From Turneriella sp942492915 (GTDB lineage: Bacteria; Spirochaetota; Leptospiria; Turneriellales; Turneriellaceae): 64,000 nt of DNA. How positions within the stretch are numbered: the first letter of the stretch is position 1; every line of letters begins with the position of its first letter. The translations under genes and the position numbers were made by a program. The stretch spans positions 3,720,001 to 3,784,000 of the forward strand of contig OW818662.1 in assembly GCA_942492915.1 (NCBI GenBank). The letters run 5' to 3'. Shown one piece after another: positions 16,317 through 24,711 of this stretch. The notes under the pieces are model-generated. The model saw nothing but the letters and a program-made list of their open reading frames with translations. It was not told where the DNA came from and made no database searches.

Positions 16317-17564
16317 TCAGCGATTGGCCGGTGCGTTTTGGGTTTCGTTGCCGAGCAAGTCAATCACTCTGATCGTAGTGACACCCTGTGGCACCAGCAC
16401 TGAATCATTTGCTTTCCAGAATTTGTAGTACTTGTCTTCGACGAGTCGGTCACCCGCATACATGCGGACGATTATCGGAAACGTTTCATCGGTGAGAATA
16501 AGCCTGCGTTCACCGTTCGCCTCGACAATTTCTTCAACGGTCGGGCCTCGAGCATCAACCAGCATGCGGCGCTGCTGGGGTGCTTCGGTATTGCCTGCGA
16601 CGTTTGTGGCGCGGTATTCGACCTGATAGAAACCATATTTCCCTTGGGCAAACGACGCAACTTCTATTTCTTCTTCATATTTGAGCCATTCACCTGCGGC
16701 GGAGCCTTCGGCGTAGATTCGGTACTCGACTCTGTCGATCGCGGCCGGGGAATATTCAGGCAACAGAGCAATGCGGGTCTTGCCGCCTACGGTGAAGCCA
16801 CCCCGGCCATGCAAGAATGGCGCGTAGAATTTTACGTACGTTCGCGGAATATCGGTGTAGACCCAGAATATCCAGGTACGTACGGGTTCGGTCTCTTTTG
16901 GGTCTTCTGACTTGAAGAGTGTCAGTTTATACTGGCCCGCGCGTGTAAACTGCAGCGGGTTTTCATAATTCTTGCGGCCATTCGTATTTTCAGGCGCGTC
17001 TTTTTCAGTCAGGCATTCAACTTCGTAAAACAGCGGTTTAACCGAGGTGAGCTGATCGGCGGCGACTGAATTTCCCCGCAAGATCCATTTTTGTTTGCCG
17101 TTCTTGTCAACTATTGCTGCAAAAGTATTCTGCTCGGGAGTGTTCGTTTCATTGTTCTTCTTTGGCGGCTTCTTATCAGATGTGGCATCTGGCTTCTTGT
17201 TGTCAGTGCCCGTGTTGGCGAACTTTATCGGGCGCTGAATTGCAACGACATCACCCCACGGGCCGAAAAGGCCGTCACGGTACGCTGACCGCAGACGGAA
17301 AAAACGAAATCTGACGGGTAGGTTACGCTTGATCTCGGTGCGCACGACCTTTTCGCGTATGGCCGAAGATTCTTGCGCCTCAGCGTCGGGCGAGACCTCA
17401 TCGTTCTCGAGCCATTCAATCTGGTAAAAACGCGCGTCGGGTCGTGCTTCCAGAAGAATACGAACGGGGTAAGTTTCTTCTGATGGCAGATTCTGGCCGG
17501 GAAGCGTGAAGCTACCGGCGAGCAGCAACAATGGCAGAAAAATTTTGAGGGCAAAACTACGCAT
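16317..17564 (-). CDS. Secreted protein with OmpL47-like beta domain
   Basis: A 415-residue protein with a signal peptide (MRSFALKIFLPLLLLAGSFTLPG). Between about 120 and 150 lies a Lys/Asn/Pro/Thr-rich linker. Residues about 250-340 (ALLPEYSPAAIDRVEYRIYAEG ... FAQGKYGFYQVEYRATNVAGNTE) resemble the repeated immunoglobulin-like unit of the leptospiral surface protein OmpL47, with its 'V-x-YRI' and 'D/N-xAGN' strand ends. It is probably surface-exposed or periplasmic. It is the last gene of a three-gene minus-strand set with the two upstream envelope proteins. Exact role unknown. Confidence 0.68.
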   Translation of the reverse strand: MRSFALKIFLPLLLLAGSFTLPGQNLPSEETYPVRILLEARPDARFYQIEWLENDEVSPDAEAQESSAIREKVVRTEIKRNLPVRFRFFRLRSAYRDGLFGPWGDVVAIQRPIKFANTGTDNKKPDATSDKKPPKKNNETNTPEQNTFAAIVDKNGKQKWILRGNSVAADQLTSVKPLFYEVECLTEKDAPENTNGRKNYENPLQFTRAGQYKLTLFKSEDPKETEPVRTWIFWVYTDIPRTYVKFYAPFLHGRGGFTVGGKTRIALLPEYSPAAIDRVEYRIYAEGSAAGEWLKYEEEIEVASFAQGKYGFYQVEYRATNVAGNTEAPQQRRMLVDARGPTVEEIVEANGERRLILTDETFPIIVRMYAGDRLVEDKYYKFWKANDSVLVPQGVTTIRVIDLLGNETQNAPANR

Positions 17565-17632
17565 GTCCGATCTCAGTTAAAGAAACAAATCTTCACGTCA
17601 ACAACAAGCAATTGCGAGGTGGTTTGCCGCAG

Positions 17633-18649
17633 CTATTTTTGCAGCGATACATGTGCATTCTGACCTTCTGCCATAACCACCTGTACCTGCGGGTTTCGGT
17701 CGTTCGGTACGCGTTCGAGCAGCAACATGCCGATAAGCTGGTTGTTGTCCGTTTCAAGCTGTAACTCACCCTGTTCGGTGACTTCGACCAGCCGCATCTC
17801 GAGCGTGTTCTCGCCCGGTGAGAAATCCACGGGATTCAAAGCCAGCTTATCAGTAATCGCCGTCCCGTTGGGGCGCAATAAGAATTCTGCGGCAAAAAGC
17901 TCATTGCAGTACACTTTCAATTTATAGACGGCACCCGACTTAACCCGCGCACTGCCCGCCGACAGACGCAGAGTCACATCAATGCTGTCGACCAGGCCAG
18001 GCTGGTCGCGAACCTTTTTGAGCAGCGTGATCGTGCCCTTAATCGTCTGCGTACGCAATTCGGCGGGCGGTTTGATTTTCGCATAGAGTTCAGAAGCCGT
18101 AAGGTGCCCCAGATCGAATGTCGACCGGTCGGTCAGGTAGGCCTTCTTGACCTGAAGCGTTCCGTTTTCCCAAACAATGTCGAGCTTCTTGATCAGCACC
18201 GCGCTGAGGCCGATATAACCCGAAGCGCCCGCGAGCTGCGCCGCAACTTCGGCGTTGAGCGTCAGTTTGCGTTGCTGCTTTTCTTGCCCTTCAAACTGCA
18301 CTTCGGCGATAAATTCATGCGATTGCGCGCCGGTTGCTGCAAACGATACGCGGCTTATCTTTGGTCCCGCCTTCGGTGCTTTGGCGGTGGTGGTTGCGTC
18401 ATCGCCCACCTGAGGATTTCCCTCAGTAATGCGCGCGACGGCTTTTGTGTGGTAAGCCTGCGTGATGAGCGCGCTGCCCTTACCTTTACCTGAACGATAG
18501 AAATAAACCTTTGAGCCCATCGCAAACTCGCCGGCTTTGTTGGTGACGACGGTAACCTGATTGCGCTGGGTATTTAAATCTCTTACGCGCCCTGCGGCGC
18601 TGATCGCGCCTGGCAATGTAACGAGAATGATGCAGCGCAGCTGCATCAT
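17633..18649 (-). CDS. Secreted protein of unknown function, start buried in a hairpin
   Basis: Starting at the double ATG (18649/18646), 15 nt after the upstream stop, the product is 338 residues with a signal peptide (MMQLRCIILVTLPGAISA). The first mature segment (GRVRDLNTQRNQVTVVTNKAGEFAMGSKVYFYRSGKGKG) has the look of the C-terminal 'FlgT/flagellar assembly-like' small barrel seen in LpoB/CsgG-associated proteins; the remainder looks like beta-sandwich sequence with VDSIDVTLRLSAGSARVKSG. I do not recognise a named family. The start codons sit in the arm of a 20-bp hairpin directly after the upstream stop, suggesting translational coupling to the CsgG-like gene. Confidence 0.7.
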   Translation of the reverse strand: MMQLRCIILVTLPGAISAAGRVRDLNTQRNQVTVVTNKAGEFAMGSKVYFYRSGKGKGSALITQAYHTKAVARITEGNPQVGDDATTTAKAPKAGPKISRVSFAATGAQSHEFIAEVQFEGQEKQQRKLTLNAEVAAQLAGASGYIGLSAVLIKKLDIVWENGTLQVKKAYLTDRSTFDLGHLTASELYAKIKPPAELRTQTIKGTITLLKKVRDQPGLVDSIDVTLRLSAGSARVKSGAVYKLKVYCNELFAAEFLLRPNGTAITDKLALNPVDFSPGENTLEMRLVEVTEQGELQLETDNNQLIGMLLLERVPNDRNPQVQVVMAEGQNAHVSLQK

Positions 18650-18660
18650 TCTCGTTACGT
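18616..18660 (-). promoter_or_regulatory. 20-bp hairpin spanning the start of the 17633-18649 gene
   Basis: Arms 18616-18635 and 18641-18660, perfect but for one G-T pair, with a 5-nt loop. On the minus-strand mRNA it encloses both possible ATG codons and begins 3 nt after the stop of the upstream CsgG-like gene. It would hide the start unless a ribosome finishing the upstream gene opens it; it could also end part of the transcripts. Confidence 0.6.
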
Positions 18661-18663
18661 CTT

Positions 18664-20148
18664 TCAAAGAGAACATTTGCCTTCTAAACACTCGCGTGCG
18701 AATTCGGCCGCCGTTGTACCTGCGTACTGTTCTGTGAGCATACGAAACATCGCGTTTGATTTTTCCGAGTCACCTTCGGCGCGGTATCCGAGTGCCATAC
18801 CGACATATGCTTCACTGCGAATTTCTGCATCAGGTTTGCGCGCGATGACGTTCTCAAGAATTTTGCGTCCGTCAGCGACTTTCTTTAGCCGCAACTGCGT
18901 GACGTAGCCTTCGCGGTACATCGCGTATGATGCCATGCGGTGTTTCGCGTATTTCGTATAGAACTGCGAATAGAGGCCATTCGCTTCGGCGTATTTGCCT
19001 GCGCTTTCAGCCGCCGAAGCCTGTTGAAAGAGCGACAAGTCGATATCGGGCAATTGAATTTTGCCCAGCTTCAGAGTTTCAACCGGCTTAATGGTAATGC
19101 TCTTCGTGAGCGTGTTGCGCTCTTCATGCTTGAAGACAAGAGTATATTCACCTGCAGGAATATCTTCGACGAGCAAGGGCGACTTGCAGTTAATCGACTC
19201 CGCAGCCCGCGAAGGATCTCTAAATTCAAAAGTGATCACTGCATCGGCAGGTTCGCAGCCGCTGATCTCGAGTTTGCCGAGTACTTTCATGATATCATTT
19301 TCTGTGTATTCCGCAATCTTGTCGAGTGCTGCCTGTGGGTTCTGGCCAACCGTCCATTCGATGACGTCGCTGATAATCGCGGTACCTGTCTTCTTGCTGA
19401 TCACCTGGTACGCGAGAATGCGCGCTTCGTCCGCCACCTGAATTGTCGCCGTGACAAAGTGCGTGTAGTCAGAGCCCGCAGGGGCCATTGCGCCTGGCGC
19501 GAAGCCGGTGAGCGAGAGCATTTTTTCTGCTTCAACAATGTCGTCTGTTTTTGTTTCGATAAGGTCGAACGCTGCGCGTTTTGAAAGCGCGTGCAGCAAC
19601 ATCGAGTCAAGGCCGGCGAGTTCGGTCAGCTTCTGCGCCGCAGCGTTCGCTGCGCGCACGGGTTGCACTGCGAGTTTCCAGCGTTCGCCCGCGCCTTTGT
19701 CTTGATTCTGTTTTGCGGCAATCTTTCCCTTGAGTTCAGCGGCCGCTTCTGCCATGCTCTTCTCGAGTGTTTCGCTGTTGCCTACCGCCAGCGCAGTGAT
19801 GGTCTGGTCGCCGGTTTTTACCGCCTTGAGGACGATTTGTTTCTGCGATGCGAGAGTAATTGCCTCGCCTGTTACGTAAACATCGAGTGTTTTGACCATG
19901 CCCGAAAGTTCGGGGCACTCTTTATAACCTGCTGCGCACTTTTCTTGCTGCGCGATAATATTCTTGATCGCGAGTCGGTCGCGCATCGTGATCGATTTCT
20001 CGCGTTGAATCTCAGATTGCGCCAGGTCGGCGAGCCTGCCGCCGTCGTTACCTACGTCGCCGCGTATGTCGAACACCCCGACCGTGAGGCCATGCACAAA
20101 AAGAACGGGGTAGAGCGTCATTGCAACGCCCGATAGCCAAAGTTTCAT
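18664..20148 (-). CDS. CsgG/LpoB-like envelope protein with PEGA and TPR regions
   Basis: From the ATG at 20148 the product is 494 residues with a signal peptide (MKLWLSGVAMTLYPVLFVHG). Two segments resemble the CsgG/LpoB fold: residues about 20-110 (VGVFDIRGD ... LAQSEIQREKSITMRDRLAIKNIIAQQEKC) and about 180-280. A short PEGA domain follows (SPLLVEDIPAGEYTLVFKHEE, about 310-345), and the last 120 residues are TPR-like helices (LFQQASAAESAGKYAEANGLYSQF). Such proteins commonly work at the outer membrane in assembly of surface structures. The frame is open to 20319, but this would overlap the divergent gene. It begins a three-gene envelope operon. Confidence 0.75.
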   Translation of the reverse strand: MKLWLSGVAMTLYPVLFVHGLTVGVFDIRGDVGNDGGRLADLAQSEIQREKSITMRDRLAIKNIIAQQEKCAAGYKECPELSGMVKTLDVYVTGEAITLASQKQIVLKAVKTGDQTITALAVGNSETLEKSMAEAAAELKGKIAAKQNQDKGAGERWKLAVQPVRAANAAAQKLTELAGLDSMLLHALSKRAAFDLIETKTDDIVEAEKMLSLTGFAPGAMAPAGSDYTHFVTATIQVADEARILAYQVISKKTGTAIISDVIEWTVGQNPQAALDKIAEYTENDIMKVLGKLEISGCEPADAVITFEFRDPSRAAESINCKSPLLVEDIPAGEYTLVFKHEERNTLTKSITIKPVETLKLGKIQLPDIDLSLFQQASAAESAGKYAEANGLYSQFYTKYAKHRMASYAMYREGYVTQLRLKKVADGRKILENVIARKPDAEIRSEAYVGMALGYRAEGDSEKSNAMFRMLTEQYAGTTAAEFARECLEGKCSL

Positions 20149-20229
20149 AACGCTGCGTAGATTCGTGGCATAAGGCTTCAAGTAAAAAAGACTTGCCCCC
20201 ACCGCTTGGCTCAAAGTAAAGTCAAACTT

Positions 20230-20913
20230 ATGGTAACTCTCGAACAGCTTGAGCAACTTGAAGGTCGCATTGTCAAGGCTCTTGAACTCATCTCTGACCT
20301 GCGGGTAGAGAACAGTCATCTCGAATCAGAGGCAGAACGCCTCAAGGCCAGCAATGACCAGCTGCGCCTCACCGCCGAAGAGCGCGAACGCGAAGCGCAG
20401 AAATGGCAGCAACAGCTTTCTGAAGCGACGCAAGAACTTGGTCGACTGAAAGCGAAAGAGCAAGAGCTCGAAACCAGAATTCTTTCGATTATCGCCAAGC
20501 TCGACAACCTCAAATCTGCAGACAAGCCTGCCGGCGCCAGCCAGACAGTAACGGCAAGTCCGGCACCGGCGCCTGCTATTGTAGCTTCGGCACCGGCAAG
20601 TGAGCCTGCTTCAAATTCGTCAGCGGCTGTAGTTGGTGGTGCCGCTGTTGCGGGTGCGGCGGCGGGCGCTGGTCTCGCAACGCTCAATGAGAAAGATGAA
20701 ATCGTCATCGATGAAGACGACGATGAGATCATTCTTCTCGAAGACGAAGAAGACATTGTTTCTGAAAAAGCGACTACCGAAGAGAAAAAAGAAAAGAACA
20801 ACGGCCCGTCAGACGAGATCATTATCGAAGACGATGATGTGCTCGGTGTGTTCGACGACGACGATGAAGACTTTCTGATAGTCGAAGAAGAAATGGTAGA
20901 TCGTAAAAAGTAA
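20230..20913 (+). CDS. Coiled-coil protein with acidic C-terminal tail
   Basis: From the ATG at 20230 the product is 227 residues. Residues 1-95 are one long coiled coil (MVTLEQLEQLEGRIVKALELI onward, heptad leucines) of the size and pattern of ZapB-like cell-division proteins. An Ala/Pro/Ser linker follows (about 100-155) with a small hydrophobic Gly/Ala stretch (VVGGAAVAGAAAGAG), then about 70 residues dominated by Asp and Glu. The alternation of acidic and Ile/Leu-Leu patches (DEIILLEDEED, DEIIIEDDD) suggests repeated binding peptides. Role inferred only: scaffold or cytoskeletal adaptor. It faces the CsgG-like gene across an 81-nt divergent promoter region. A TTG at 20206 is an alternative start. 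Confidence 0.68.
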   Translation: MVTLEQLEQLEGRIVKALELISDLRVENSHLESEAERLKASNDQLRLTAEEREREAQKWQQQLSEATQELGRLKAKEQELETRILSIIAKLDNLKSADKPAGASQTVTASPAPAPAIVASAPASEPASNSSAAVVGGAAVAGAAAGAGLATLNEKDEIVIDEDDDEIILLEDEEDIVSEKATTEEKKEKNNGPSDEIIIEDDDVLGVFDDDDEDFLIVEEEMVDRKK

Positions 20914-20934
20914 TTACCAACAGTGCGAACACAA

Positions 20935-21435
20935 ATGAAATTTATTACGGGTTTGTTGGCAATGTCCGTTGGCGGTGCTCTCTTTGCTGAATCGCGCGCG
21001 AATTTGTTCCACATCAAGCGTAACAAGAACAGCAATGAAGTGCACTACGCCGTGCGGTATGACGACAAGACCTGTAAACCGGTTGAAAACGAAGCTCTTT
21101 ACGGCTACTGGCTGATGCTTGAAAAAGGGCCCAACGTATTTGAACCAATTGGCCGTTTTGAAAGCATGGCTTATGGTATCAAATCACAGCACATGAGCGG
21201 TAACGATTTGCTCGTGAAGCTCAAGGCATTTCCCGACAGAGAGATCAAGATCGTCTTCAATGGGGCAGGCGGCGGCTGTAAAATCACCCCTTATATCACG
21301 ATTAACGGGCAAGAATCAGTTCTGAAAAATATTTCTGTCTTTGCAGAAGAAGGCCTGATCAAGCCTACTGTCAAACATGTCGACATCTTTGGTATCAAAG
21401 GCGGCGCCCCCGTTAACGAGCGCATCAATCGCTGA
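20935..21435 (+). CDS. Exported DUF4833-like protein
   Basis: A 166-residue protein with a signal peptide (MKFITGLLAMSVGGALFA) when started at the ATG at 20935; a GTG at 20923 is possible but weaker. The mature sequence NLFHIKRNKNSNEVHYAVRYDD ... YGYWLMLEKGPNVFEPIGRFESMAYGI matches what I remember of the DUF4833 family found in Leptospira and some other bacteria, with unknown function. Two cysteines (in KTCKPV and GGGCKI) could pair in the periplasm. It follows the coiled-coil gene by 21 nt and precedes the LysE exporter by 21 nt, so it is mid-operon. Confidence 0.72.
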   Translation: MKFITGLLAMSVGGALFAESRANLFHIKRNKNSNEVHYAVRYDDKTCKPVENEALYGYWLMLEKGPNVFEPIGRFESMAYGIKSQHMSGNDLLVKLKAFPDREIKIVFNGAGGGCKITPYITINGQESVLKNISVFAEEGLIKPTVKHVDIFGIKGGAPVNERINR

Positions 21436-21456
21436 GCAAGTGGCGGGTTTAACCCG

Positions 21457-22074
21457 ATGTTAGGCGCCCTGTTTGGTTTTGGTGCGGGCTTTCTCGGTTC
21501 AATGCCCGTATCAGGGCCTATCGCCCTCATTGTTTTTCGCAGCAGTCTCAAAGGTCATTTTTCCCGCGCGATTCGTGTCGTGACAGGGGCGGCAATTGCC
21601 GAAGGTATCTACTGCGCTATTGCCACATTTGGTTACGTGCAGATCAGCGCGGCGTATCCGTTTCTTGCAAAATATATTCGTTATACCGGCGCGATTTTCT
21701 TGCTCGTGCTCGGGATCGTCTTCATGTTTCAAAAGGTCCACTTTGCTGACGACGTGGCGCCGATACCCGAAAACAAGAACACAGGCCTTGTCTCGGGTTT
21801 CTTAATCGCGATTCTGAATCCGACGCTGTTTCTCACGTGGGGCAGCGCGAGCAGTACGATATTTTCATGGTTCACGACCATAAGCTTCTGGGATCTGTTG
21901 CTTTTTCCGATTGCGGCGAGCCTGGGTATTATCACGTGGTTCAGCATTTTGCTCGAGGTCTTCAAGAAGTACCAGGGGCGCATCGGCGAAAAGGTCGGCG
22001 TCTATGCAATTCGGGGAGCGTCGGTAATCATGCTGGCGTCGGGCGCGTTTCTGCTGTCGCAGGCAGGGCGATGA
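21457..22074 (+). CDS. LysE/RhtB-family exporter
   Basis: A 205-residue inner-membrane protein with six hydrophobic helices and the typical LysE N-terminus (FGAGFLGSMPVSGPIALIVFRSSL, equivalent to the G-x-x-PGP loop) and central NPTLFLTWGSASS, equivalent to the 'NPKA' region. Family members export amino acids or related small molecules using the proton gradient. The stop overlaps the ATG of the TolC-type lipoprotein gene by 4 nt (ATGA), an unusual pairing because LysE exporters normally work without an outer-membrane channel. Substrate unknown. Confidence 0.85.
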   Translation: MLGALFGFGAGFLGSMPVSGPIALIVFRSSLKGHFSRAIRVVTGAAIAEGIYCAIATFGYVQISAAYPFLAKYIRYTGAIFLLVLGIVFMFQKVHFADDVAPIPENKNTGLVSGFLIAILNPTLFLTWGSASSTIFSWFTTISFWDLLLFPIAASLGIITWFSILLEVFKKYQGRIGEKVGVYAIRGASVIMLASGAFLLSQAGR

Positions 22075-23399
22075 CGGCGAAGACGTTTTTAATCCTCATC
22101 ATATTTTCTTATGCTGCGTGCCGCAGCGCGCCTGTTTCGCTGAACGATAATCGCCTCGAACCGGTCTATGAACAGATGTTGCGCGACTCTGTTATCAAAG
22201 CGCGATTGTACGAAATCGACGCGACCAAGCGCACGTTCAGCATCGAAGAGCTTTTTGTGCTTTCTCTCGACAGAACCGAACAGATGGCGATCGCTGCCGA
22301 AAAAGGTTTTGCTGCAGACGCAAAAGTGCGTAAGAGTTATGGCGCGTGGTTGCCCCGCGTCAATCTGAGCGCTGCGCAGTACGCGCCCGAGCGCCCCGGT
22401 TTTGTCGTGCCAGGTGTGCGTTTTACCGCGCGCCAAAACATTATGTCCGGCCTGACCGAATACACGGGCATTGTTGGCGCACGGCTTGAGCGCGTTGCTG
22501 AAGAGCAGGGGCTCAGGGCTGAACTTTCTGCGCACCTGCTGAACATCGCCGACGCTGCGCTGCAGATTCAGCTCAGCGAGTCACTCGTCGAGCAGGCGCG
22601 GGACGCGGTGAGCGTGACCGAATCGTCACTGTCTGAAATCCGCAGGCGTGTCGCAATCGGTCGCAACAAGCGTGGTGACGCGCTCAAGGCTGAAGCGCGG
22701 CTCAGGCAAAAGCAGGCCGACCTTCTTGCACAACAAGAGAAATTGGCGCAGCTTAAACGGTATCTGGGTTTTTTGACCGGGCTCAGCGGCGATTTCACCG
22801 TCGATGGCGCTACCGCGAAATACGCGACGTACGAAATACAAAATGCCGATGCGGATCTCAGCCGCAGGGCAGACATCGCACTGGGTAAGACCGTGGTCGA
22901 CATACGCAAGAATGAGGTCGATGCGGCACACGGCGCGCACCTGCCGAATATCTACCTCGACGGTTCGTATCGGCCGGCTCTCGAGGCGAACCAGCAGACT
23001 TCATACTTTGGCGGTGTGGTCGCCGAGTTGCCGCTCTTTCAGGGCGGGCAAACCGTTGAGAATGCCAACATGGCAGCGTCGCGGCTGCGCCAGGCTGAAC
23101 TTGAACTGAAGCAGGCTGAGCGCAAGGCGCGCGTCGAAGTCGAAGATGCACGCGAGGCGGTGGTGAAGGCGCAGGCAGAATTCACAGCTTACAGCGAATC
23201 AGCGGCAGTGGCGCAGAAGAATTATCGTGTGCAGCTTACAGACATGCGTCTGGGACTCGCAACGACGCTCGATGTCTTGCAGGCGAGCGAAGACGTGCAG
23301 GCCGCGCGCAGCGCCGCGGCGCTCGCAGAATACCGCAGGCAGATTGCGCAGGTCAAATTTTTTGTCGCTCAGGGTTTACTTTTCCCTGAAAAGAACTGA
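22071..23399 (+). CDS. TolC-family outer-membrane efflux lipoprotein
   Basis: From the ATG at 22071 the product is 442 residues with a lipoprotein signal (MTAKTFLILIIFSYAAC, Cys at 17), as in the NodT group of TolC-like channels. Two outer-membrane-efflux repeats follow, with the long helices typical of the trunk (LRAELSAHLLNIADAALQIQLSES; LRQAELELKQAERKARVEVEDAREAVVKAQAEF) and the G-x-x-x-x-D loops between them. It would form the outer channel of an export system. The overlapping LysE gene is the only transporter in the operon; no periplasmic adaptor or RND pump is in the window. The frame is open back to 21837 inside lysE, a shadow. Confidence 0.87.
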   Translation: MTAKTFLILIIFSYAACRSAPVSLNDNRLEPVYEQMLRDSVIKARLYEIDATKRTFSIEELFVLSLDRTEQMAIAAEKGFAADAKVRKSYGAWLPRVNLSAAQYAPERPGFVVPGVRFTARQNIMSGLTEYTGIVGARLERVAEEQGLRAELSAHLLNIADAALQIQLSESLVEQARDAVSVTESSLSEIRRRVAIGRNKRGDALKAEARLRQKQADLLAQQEKLAQLKRYLGFLTGLSGDFTVDGATAKYATYEIQNADADLSRRADIALGKTVVDIRKNEVDAAHGAHLPNIYLDGSYRPALEANQQTSYFGGVVAELPLFQGGQTVENANMAASRLRQAELELKQAERKARVEVEDAREAVVKAQAEFTAYSESAAVAQKNYRVQLTDMRLGLATTLDVLQASEDVQAARSAAALAEYRRQIAQVKFFVAQGLLFPEKN

Positions 23400-23421
23400 C
23401 GAGATTCTGAGAGAACTCGCG

Positions 23422-24027
23422 TTATTTTCCGGTTTGCACGAACAGCAGCTGCGAAAGTGTTTCGATAGCTTTCTGTACGTCGAAGCCGGGGGTGATAACC
23501 ATCGTCGCAATAATTTCAAACACCGCACCGAACACCGCGATCGCCACAATCTTAACGGGCAACGCCGGCAGCATGCCGTTCTTCACCCCGTCGTCGAGTG
23601 CGCTCTCGAGGTCATGCAGCATGTCGTCGAAACGGCCTTTGCTGCGCAGCTCGCGCAGGTATGACTGGTTGCGCGACAGAAATTTCATGAGGCGCGGGTT
23701 ACCGAGAAAAATCTGAAAGAACTGTTCGAGTGACTTCATGATTTCGCTGCGGTCCATTTTTACATTTCTGTAACTCATCAGAATCTGGCCGCGCACTTCG
23801 CTGATGATTTCGTCGGTCAGAACCTCAAAAATCTCTTCTTTGCTCTGGAAATAGTTGTAGAATGTGCCTGGTGAAAGGCTGCTTTCGTGAATGATATCGC
23901 GTACGTTGGTTGCTTCAAAACCTTTGTCGGCAAACAGGTTCTTGGCGGCCTCGAGAATCTGCTGCCGGTTTAACAGTTTCGTTTGATCGCGTTTGCCTAT
24001 TGGCTGTTCAGCAGCACTCTTCGCCAT
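23422..24027 (-). CDS. TetR-family transcriptional regulator
   Basis: A 201-residue protein with an N-terminal TetR helix-turn-helix (about 17-65): NRQQILEAAKNLFADKGFEATNVRDIIHESSLSPGTFYNYFQSKEEIF shortened here to its key parts, in which the recognition helix SPGTFYNYF is nearly canonical. The C-terminal helical domain is the ligand and dimer part. It ends 22 nt from the convergent TolC gene and is divergent from pdxH; either the efflux operon or pdxH could be its target. TetR proteins next to efflux genes usually repress them. Confidence 0.88.
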   Translation of the reverse strand: MAKSAAEQPIGKRDQTKLLNRQQILEAAKNLFADKGFEATNVRDIIHESSLSPGTFYNYFQSKEEIFEVLTDEIISEVRGQILMSYRNVKMDRSEIMKSLEQFFQIFLGNPRLMKFLSRNQSYLRELRSKGRFDDMLHDLESALDDGVKNGMLPALPVKIVAIAVFGAVFEIIATMVITPGFDVQKAIETLSQLLFVQTGK

Positions 24028-24081
24028 ATTCCATTCCTTTTTTCTGCGGACGGCCTGTATAGCAAAAGTGAACGCGTGCTC

Positions 24082-24711
24082 ATGAAACTCTCAGAAATTC
24101 GCAGTGAATACCAGGGCGAGCGCATCGACTCGCTGCCTGCCGACCCGCATCGCGCGGCTGAGTTGTGGTTCGAAGAGGCTCTGAAGAACGAAACAGAAGC
24201 GACCGCATTCTCGCTGGCGACCACTGGTGCCGGCGGGCGCATCTCTGTGCGCGTCGTGCTCGCAAAAGCGATAAGCCAGTCGGGCGTCACATTTTACACC
24301 AACGACCAAAGTCTCAAAGGGATTCAATTGGCAGAGACTGCCTTCGCCGCCGGGGTCTTCTTCTGGCCGAAGCAGCACCGACAAATTCGTTTTGAAGGCC
24401 CTGTCACACGCGCGAGCGCCGCCGAAGCCGACGAGTATTTTGCGAGCAGGCCGCACGAATCTCAGGTTGCCTCGGCGATTTCAAACCAGAGCGCGCCACT
24501 CGCGCACTACGCAGAACTCAAAGCCCGCTTTGTCAAGGCGCTCGCTGACTTCGCGGGGCTCAAGGTGCCGCGGCCGCCGCACTGGGGCGGTTATACGATC
24601 GCCTTCGAACGCGTGGAGTTTTGGCAGGGGCAGCCCAGCCGTCTGCACGAAAGACTGCTCTATGAATTGCAGAAAGACGGATCTTACCGGCGAGGTTGGT
24701 TAGAACCCTAA
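24082..24711 (+). CDS. pdxH: Pyridoxamine 5'-phosphate oxidase
   Basis: From the ATG at 24082 the product is 209 residues, close to the usual 210-220. FMN and substrate motifs are present: ISVRVVLAKAI (usual RxVLLK), FFWPKQHRQIRFEG (usual W..LERQVRxEG), SRPHESQVASAISNQSAP (usual SRP..SQ..A..S.QS), and the C-terminal PRPPHWGGYTIAFERVEFWQGQPSRLHERLLY. It oxidises pyridoxamine/pyridoxine phosphate to pyridoxal phosphate in the cytoplasm, the last step of vitamin B6 supply, also relevant to the PLP-dependent glycogen phosphorylase further on. It overlaps the convergent ATP-grasp gene by 4 nt at the stop codons. Confidence 0.92.
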   Translation: MKLSEIRSEYQGERIDSLPADPHRAAELWFEEALKNETEATAFSLATTGAGGRISVRVVLAKAISQSGVTFYTNDQSLKGIQLAETAFAAGVFFWPKQHRQIRFEGPVTRASAAEADEYFASRPHESQVASAISNQSAPLAHYAELKARFVKALADFAGLKVPRPPHWGGYTIAFERVEFWQGQPSRLHERLLYELQKDGSYRRGWLEP

